Assembly: GCA_947628165.1 (NCBI GenBank)
Contig: CANQYV010000010.1
Coordinates: 1-37,188, forward strand
Source: an uncultured Clostridia bacterium
Lineage (GTDB): Bacteria > Bacillota > Clostridia > Oscillospirales > CAG-272
Length of the DNA stretch: 37,188 nucleotides
Direction: 5' to 3'
Numbering within the stretch: position 1 is the stretch's first letter; each line of letters starts with the position of its first letter. Position numbers and translations under genes: made by a program. Shown here in pieces: positions 34,195-37,188 of the stretch. The notes below the pieces were generated by a model, which was given only the letters and a program-made list of their open reading frames with translations, was not told where the DNA came from and did not search any database.

Positions 34195-34225
34195 GTATGA
34201 AAACGCGCCCGTAAAGGCAATACTT
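34195..34225 (+). promoter_or_regulatory. Sigma-F/sigma-G type promoter of sigG
   Basis: GTATG (34195-34199), 16-bp spacer, GGCAATACTT (34216-34225). The -10 fits the sigma-F consensus GGNNANANTW at every fixed position; the -35 differs from GYATA at one base. No sigma-A promoter is apparent here. This fits the known control of sigG by sigma-F and by sigma-G itself in the forespore. Confidence 0.55.
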
Positions 34226-34266
34226 TTAAACGGAAAGACAAATACGGGCGCGCGCCCTTTACCTAA

Positions 34267-34296
34267 AAAAGGAGAGCGGGGATCTTTTTTCCCCGC
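34267..34296 (+). promoter_or_regulatory. SD followed by a hairpin before the sigG start codon
   Basis: AAAAGGAGAG (34267-34276) is a strong SD but lies about 29 nt from the ATG. Between them GCGGGG (34276-34281) pairs with CCCCGC (34291-34296) over a 9-nt loop. Folding brings the SD to about 8-9 nt from the ATG, the ideal distance. There is no other SD near the ATG. Confidence 0.6.
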
Positions 34297-34304
34297 GTAT
34301 ATCG

Positions 34305-35078
34305 ATGTATTACGGCAAGGTCGAGATATGCGGCGTCAACACCGCAAAGCTGAAAACGCTCGGAAGCGAGGAAAAGCGCCTGCTTCTCGAACGTATGCGG
34401 GAGGGCGACAAGACGGCGCGCGACGAGCTGTTTTCGGGGAATCTCCGCCTTGTGCTCAGCGTCGTGCAGCGCTTCTCCGGCAGGCGGGAAAACATGGACG
34501 ACCTGTTTCAGGTCGGCTGCATCGGGCTTTTAAAGGCTATCGACAATTTCGACATCACGAAGGAGGTCGAGCTTTCGACATACGCCGTGCCGATGATAAT
34601 CGGCGAGATACGCCGATATCTGCGCGACAATGCGGCGATACGCGTCAGCAGGTCGCTGCGCGACCTCGCGTATAAGGCGCTCGGCGTCAAGGAGCGCTTT
34701 CTGCGCGAGCACGACCGCGAGCCGTCGGTCGACGAGATCGCGGAGGAACTCGGAGAGAAGAAATCGGACGTGACGGAGGCGCTCGAGGCGATACTCGAGC
34801 CCGTCTCGCTCTACGAGCCTTTATACAGCGACGGCTCCGACTGCATCTACGTCATGGATCAGCTCTCGGACGAGGGCAGCTCCGACGAAGCGTGGCTCGA
34901 GGACATCGCGCTGCGCGAGGCGCTCGGCAAGCTGACGGCGCGCGAGCGCGCGATCATCGAGGCGCGGTATTACAGAGGCAAGACGCAGATGGAAATAGCA
35001 TCCGAAATAGGCATTTCGCAGGCGCAGGTCTCGCGCCTCGAAAAAGGCGCGCTCGAAAGCATACGCAAATATATATGA
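34305..35078 (+). CDS. sigG: Forespore RNA polymerase sigma factor sigma-G
   Basis: 257 aa, sigma-70 family, sporulation group. The N-terminus KVEICGVNTAKLKTL is the diagnostic start of sigma-G, followed by GNLRLVLSVVQRF, region 2 (DDLFQVGCIGLLKAIDNFD), STYAVPMIIGEIRRYLRDN, VSRSLRDLAYKAL in region 3, and a region 4 HTH (KTQMEIASEIGISQAQVSRLEK). It directs late gene expression in the forespore after engulfment. The usual upstream partners spoIIGA-sigE are absent; a MATE gene precedes it and spoIVB follows. Expression appears set by a sigma-F/G-type promoter and a leader hairpin. Confidence 0.96.
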   Translation: MYYGKVEICGVNTAKLKTLGSEEKRLLLERMREGDKTARDELFSGNLRLVLSVVQRFSGRRENMDDLFQVGCIGLLKAIDNFDITKEVELSTYAVPMIIGEIRRYLRDNAAIRVSRSLRDLAYKALGVKERFLREHDREPSVDEIAEELGEKKSDVTEALEAILEPVSLYEPLYSDGSDCIYVMDQLSDEGSSDEAWLEDIALREALGKLTARERAIIEARYYRGKTQMEIASEIGISQAQVSRLEKGALESIRKYI

Positions 35079-35126
35079 AAAAAATGCGCTTCATTTTTGG
35101 GTTCTTTTAAATTCCATAGTTACGGC

Positions 35127-35156
35127 GCATAATATTGCATTTCATAAATCATGTTC
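35127..35156 (+). promoter_or_regulatory. Candidate sigma-G promoter of spoIVB
   Basis: GCATA (35127-35131), 18-bp spacer, CATGTTC (35150-35156); only the last base departs from the sigma-G -10 pattern CATNNTA. The start would be near 35163, giving a leader of about 98 nt. spoIVB is a sigma-F/sigma-G target in B. subtilis, which agrees. Confidence 0.45.
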
Positions 35157-35172
35157 CCCGCGGGAAGATTAA

Positions 35173-35204
35173 TATGTGACGCCGCGGCGGTGCGGCGTCA
35201 CATA
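35173..35204 (+). other. Perfect 13-bp hairpin in the spoIVB leader
   Basis: TATGTGACGCCGC (35173-35185), 6-nt loop, GCGGCGTCACATA (35192-35204). No T-run follows on the plus strand, so it is an unlikely terminator for sigG. It lies about 10 nt after the predicted spoIVB transcript start, where it could protect the 5' end. Confidence 0.6.
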
Positions 35205-35260
35205 ACAAAACGGACGTATCATGATTTTTTTATGATATTGAAAGTAACGGTGGGGAATAT

Positions 35261-36283
35261 ATGCGGACAATCAGGATAAAAGAGAGGCGGTGGAGAACGG
35301 CGGCGGCCGTGTGCGCGGTCCTTGTCAGCGTCGTTTTCCTTTCCGCCGCAGTCTCGGCGGCGGACGAGCTGTGCGCGGGCGGAATGCCGTTCGGCGTCAG
35401 ATTTCAGACGGACGGCATAATAATAGAAAGTGTCGAGGACGTAAAGACGGCGTCGGGCGCCGTCTGTCCCGCGAAGCGGGCGGGACTTGCGCCGGGGGAT
35501 CTTATTCTTTCGGTCAACGGCGAGCGCGTCGCCTCGGCGGAAGGTCTCATCGGCATAATAGCCGACAGCGGCGGACATGAGATAAAGCTTCTTTGCCGGC
35601 GCGGAGGCGAGGAGCGGACGGTGTCTCTTCTGCCGGTAAAGGATGAAAAAGGCGTCTTTCGCGCCGGGATGTGGGTGCGCGACAGCGCCGCCGGCATCGG
35701 CACGGTGACGTTTTACGACCCCGAGACAGGCAGCTTTGCGGGCCTCGGACACGGGATATGCGACTCGACGACAGGCGAGCTCATCCCGCTCGTAACGGGA
35801 AAAGTGACTGACGTCACGATCTTCGGCGTTGAGCGCGGCGTCGCGGGCACGCCCGGCGAGCTGAAGGGATATTTCGGCTCGCGTGAGACGGGGACGATAT
35901 GCAAAAACTCCGTGACCGGCGTGTACGGCACTTTCGACGAGGCGCCCGACGGCGCAGTCCCTGCAAAGGTAATTCACAGGGACGAGGTAAAGACGGGCGA
36001 CGCCATAATCAGATGCACGCTCGCGGACGGAAAAATGCGCGACTATACGGCGCGCATCTCAGAGATAGACCACGGCAGCAGAACGAGCAAGAGCTTCGTC
36101 ATAACGATAACGGACAAGGCGCTCATAGACGCGACGGGCGGCATCGTGCAGGGGATGTCGGGCTCGCCCGTGTTTCAGGACGGCGGACTTGTCGGCGCGG
36201 TCACGCACGTTATGATAAACGACCCGACGCGCGGATACGGCATATTTATCGATAACATGCTCGAAAATATGCCCGCGGCGTGA
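35261..36283 (+). CDS. spoIVB: SpoIVB serine peptidase (sporulation signalling)
   Basis: 340 aa, exported from the forespore through one N-terminal helix (about 13-33). PDZ domain at about 50-125 (AKRAGLAPGDLILSVNGERV), then the S55 peptidase domain with His164 in GLGHGICD, Asp285 by spacing, and Ser300 in IVQGMSGSP. SpoIVB cleaves SpoIVFA and so triggers pro-sigma-K processing in the mother cell. GGTGGGG lies ahead of the ATG. The common neighbours recN or spo0A are not visible here; it instead follows sigG, making a two-gene forespore island. Confidence 0.95.
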   Translation: MRTIRIKERRWRTAAAVCAVLVSVVFLSAAVSAADELCAGGMPFGVRFQTDGIIIESVEDVKTASGAVCPAKRAGLAPGDLILSVNGERVASAEGLIGIIADSGGHEIKLLCRRGGEERTVSLLPVKDEKGVFRAGMWVRDSAAGIGTVTFYDPETGSFAGLGHGICDSTTGELIPLVTGKVTDVTIFGVERGVAGTPGELKGYFGSRETGTICKNSVTGVYGTFDEAPDGAVPAKVIHRDEVKTGDAIIRCTLADGKMRDYTARISEIDHGSRTSKSFVITITDKALIDATGGIVQGMSGSPVFQDGGLVGAVTHVMINDPTRGYGIFIDNMLENMPAA

Positions 36284-36354
36284 TTCTTTGTGGAGTGAAA
36301 TATATGCGGGGAAAGAAAATTTTTGACTGAAAAAGGTTTTTCGCTCCGCTGAAA

Positions 36355-36395
36355 AACACGAAAATGCCGCCTTACGGCGGCATTTTCCGTTTTCA
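36355..36395. terminator. Terminator between spoIVB and the MBL gene
   Basis: GAAAATGCCGCC (36360-36371), loop TTAC, GGCGGCATTTTC (36376-36387), then a T-rich stretch. It can serve spoIVB rightward and the convergent gene leftward. The rest of 36284-36457 shows no gene. Confidence 0.75.
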
Positions 36396-36457
36396 TCCCC
36401 GCTCTCCTCTTTCAAAAGCTTTTATTACAGGGGGTGGTTTGAAATATCCTTTTATTA

Positions 36458-37188
36458 TTACTGCCTTTTTCCGACCCAAACGGTTTTGCCGTCCGTTTTT
36501 ACGGTGACGGTGCCGAGCCTGTCGGTCCGATAGAGCGCGATGCCGTGCTCTTCGAGCTTTTCGAGCGTTTCGCGGTGCGGATGACCGTAGTCGTTGCCCT
36601 TTCCGCACGAAATTACTGCGATGTCGGGCGTTGCCGCCGAGAGAAGTTCCTCCGAGGTCGACGTATACGAGCCGTGGTGCCCTATCTTGATAACGTCGCA
36701 GTCGAAGGCGTCGTCTCCCATTTTATCGAGCGCCGCGAGCTCCGCTTCCGTCTCGCAGTCGCCCATAAAGAGGAAGCTGACGTCTCCGTATTCTATCATG
36801 ACGACGGCGGAGTCAAGATTTGCCTCTCCGAATTCCTTCGCGGGCGAAAGCACGGAGAGCGTCACGTCTCCGAATGTGTACTCTCCTCCCGCCTCGGCGT
36901 CGTACACGGGACATCTCTCTTCCCTCACGCACTCCATCATGGAGTAGTAGGAATTGCTGTCCGCCTCCGTATCGGGCATTATGACGGCGTTGACGTCAAA
37001 CGACTCGAGCACATAGTCCGCGCCGCCTATATGGTCCTCGTGAGGATGAGTGAACACGGCGCAGTCTATCTCATCGATCCCGAGCGCCTCGATCTCGTCT
37101 ACGAGGTCCCTTTGGCTCTCGTTCGTCCCCGCGTCTATGAGTATCGCCCCTCCGTCCCAAATGAGAAGCACGGCGTCTCCCTGCCCGA
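36458..37188 (-). CDS. ComEC-type metallo-beta-lactamase-fold hydrolase, 5' end outside window
   Basis: At least 243 aa seen. The frame stays open to the right edge and reads GQGDAVLLIWDGGAILIDAG there. GQGDA is the standard opening of the ComEC C-terminal hydrolase domain, so the GTG at 37171 is not the true start. Metal motif THPHEDHIGG (HxHxDH), then FLFMGDCE, IGHHGS and GHPH. In ComEC this domain degrades the non-transported DNA strand during uptake; stand-alone versions with a signal or lipid anchor are common in Clostridia. Whether this is a ComEC or a stand-alone protein cannot be told without the missing part. Confidence 0.85.
   Translation of the reverse strand, partial: GQGDAVLLIWDGGAILIDAGTNESQRDLVDEIEALGIDEIDCAVFTHPHEDHIGGADYVLESFDVNAVIMPDTEADSNSYYSMMECVREERCPVYDAEAGGEYTFGDVTLSVLSPAKEFGEANLDSAVVMIEYGDVSFLFMGDCETEAELAALDKMGDDAFDCDVIKIGHHGSYTSTSEELLSAATPDIAVISCGKGNDYGHPHRETLEKLEEHGIALYRTDRLGTVTVKTDGKTVWVGKRQ

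Noticed and set aside
36458-37171. GTG at 37171 as the start of the metallo-beta-lactamase gene
   Set aside because: Upstream codons continue in frame with GQGDA, the family's opening motif, so the gene runs off the right edge.

Overview
The window comes from the chromosome of a GC-rich, endospore-forming Clostridia (Firmicutes), probably an uncultured gut or rumen lineage. The evidence is a forespore sigma factor (sigG) next to the SpoIVB protease, a PdaA-like cortex deacetylase, the Firmicute families DUF951, YfhO and YesL/DUF624, the gene order rpmG-secE-nusG-rplK-rplA, strong purine-rich Shine-Dalgarno (SD) sites, and AT-rich intergenic gaps with sigma-A type promoters. I see no phage, insertion sequence, CRISPR array, rRNA or tRNA.

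Layout. (1) 1-3966: a promoter/terminator-rich leader, then a PpiC-type foldase lipoprotein, a membrane-anchored TIM-barrel-like protein with a Pro/Thr/Glu tail, and a PAS plus degenerate ATPase-like protein. (2) 5313-3952, leftward: three tightly packed genes of unknown function. (3) 5476-8329: a YfcE-type phosphoesterase, two overlapping polysaccharide deacetylases, and a convergent RimJ-type acetyltransferase. (4) 8552-10728: an unknown membrane protein, a DUF624 protein and a convergent CmpB-type membrane protein whose 3' end overlaps it by 79 bp. (5) 10886-14334: an unknown protein, a D,D-carboxypeptidase lipoprotein, and a MurE-like protein that has lost every catalytic motif. (6) 19026-14399, leftward: a possible aspS leader peptide, aspS, rpmG, secE, nusG, rplK and rplA; rplJ/rplL do not follow. 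(7) 19200-29615: DUF951, YfhO, ruvA, ruvB and two tandem GH51 arabinofuranosidase lipoproteins, with no terminator seen between them. (8) 32393-29700, leftward: a large lipoprotein with discoidin, FN3 and GH43-like domains, convergent with the GH51 pair. (9) 32665-36283: a MATE transporter, sigG and spoIVB. (10) 36458 to the right edge: the 3' part of a ComEC-type metallo-beta-lactamase.

Two themes connect the genes. One is cell envelope and spore wall: the deacetylases, D,D-carboxypeptidase, MurE-like protein, YfhO, sigG and spoIVB. The other is plant-polysaccharide use: GH51 x2 and the GH43-like lipoprotein. The best leads are the MurE pseudoenzyme translationally coupled to a D,D-carboxypeptidase; a SecE with its own signal peptide; hairpins in the leaders of sigG and spoIVB (in sigG the hairpin sits between the SD and the start codon); a promoter nested inside the aspS terminator; a possible 36-codon ORF in the aspS leader; and a recurring terminator-then-promoter arrangement upstream of rightward genes.
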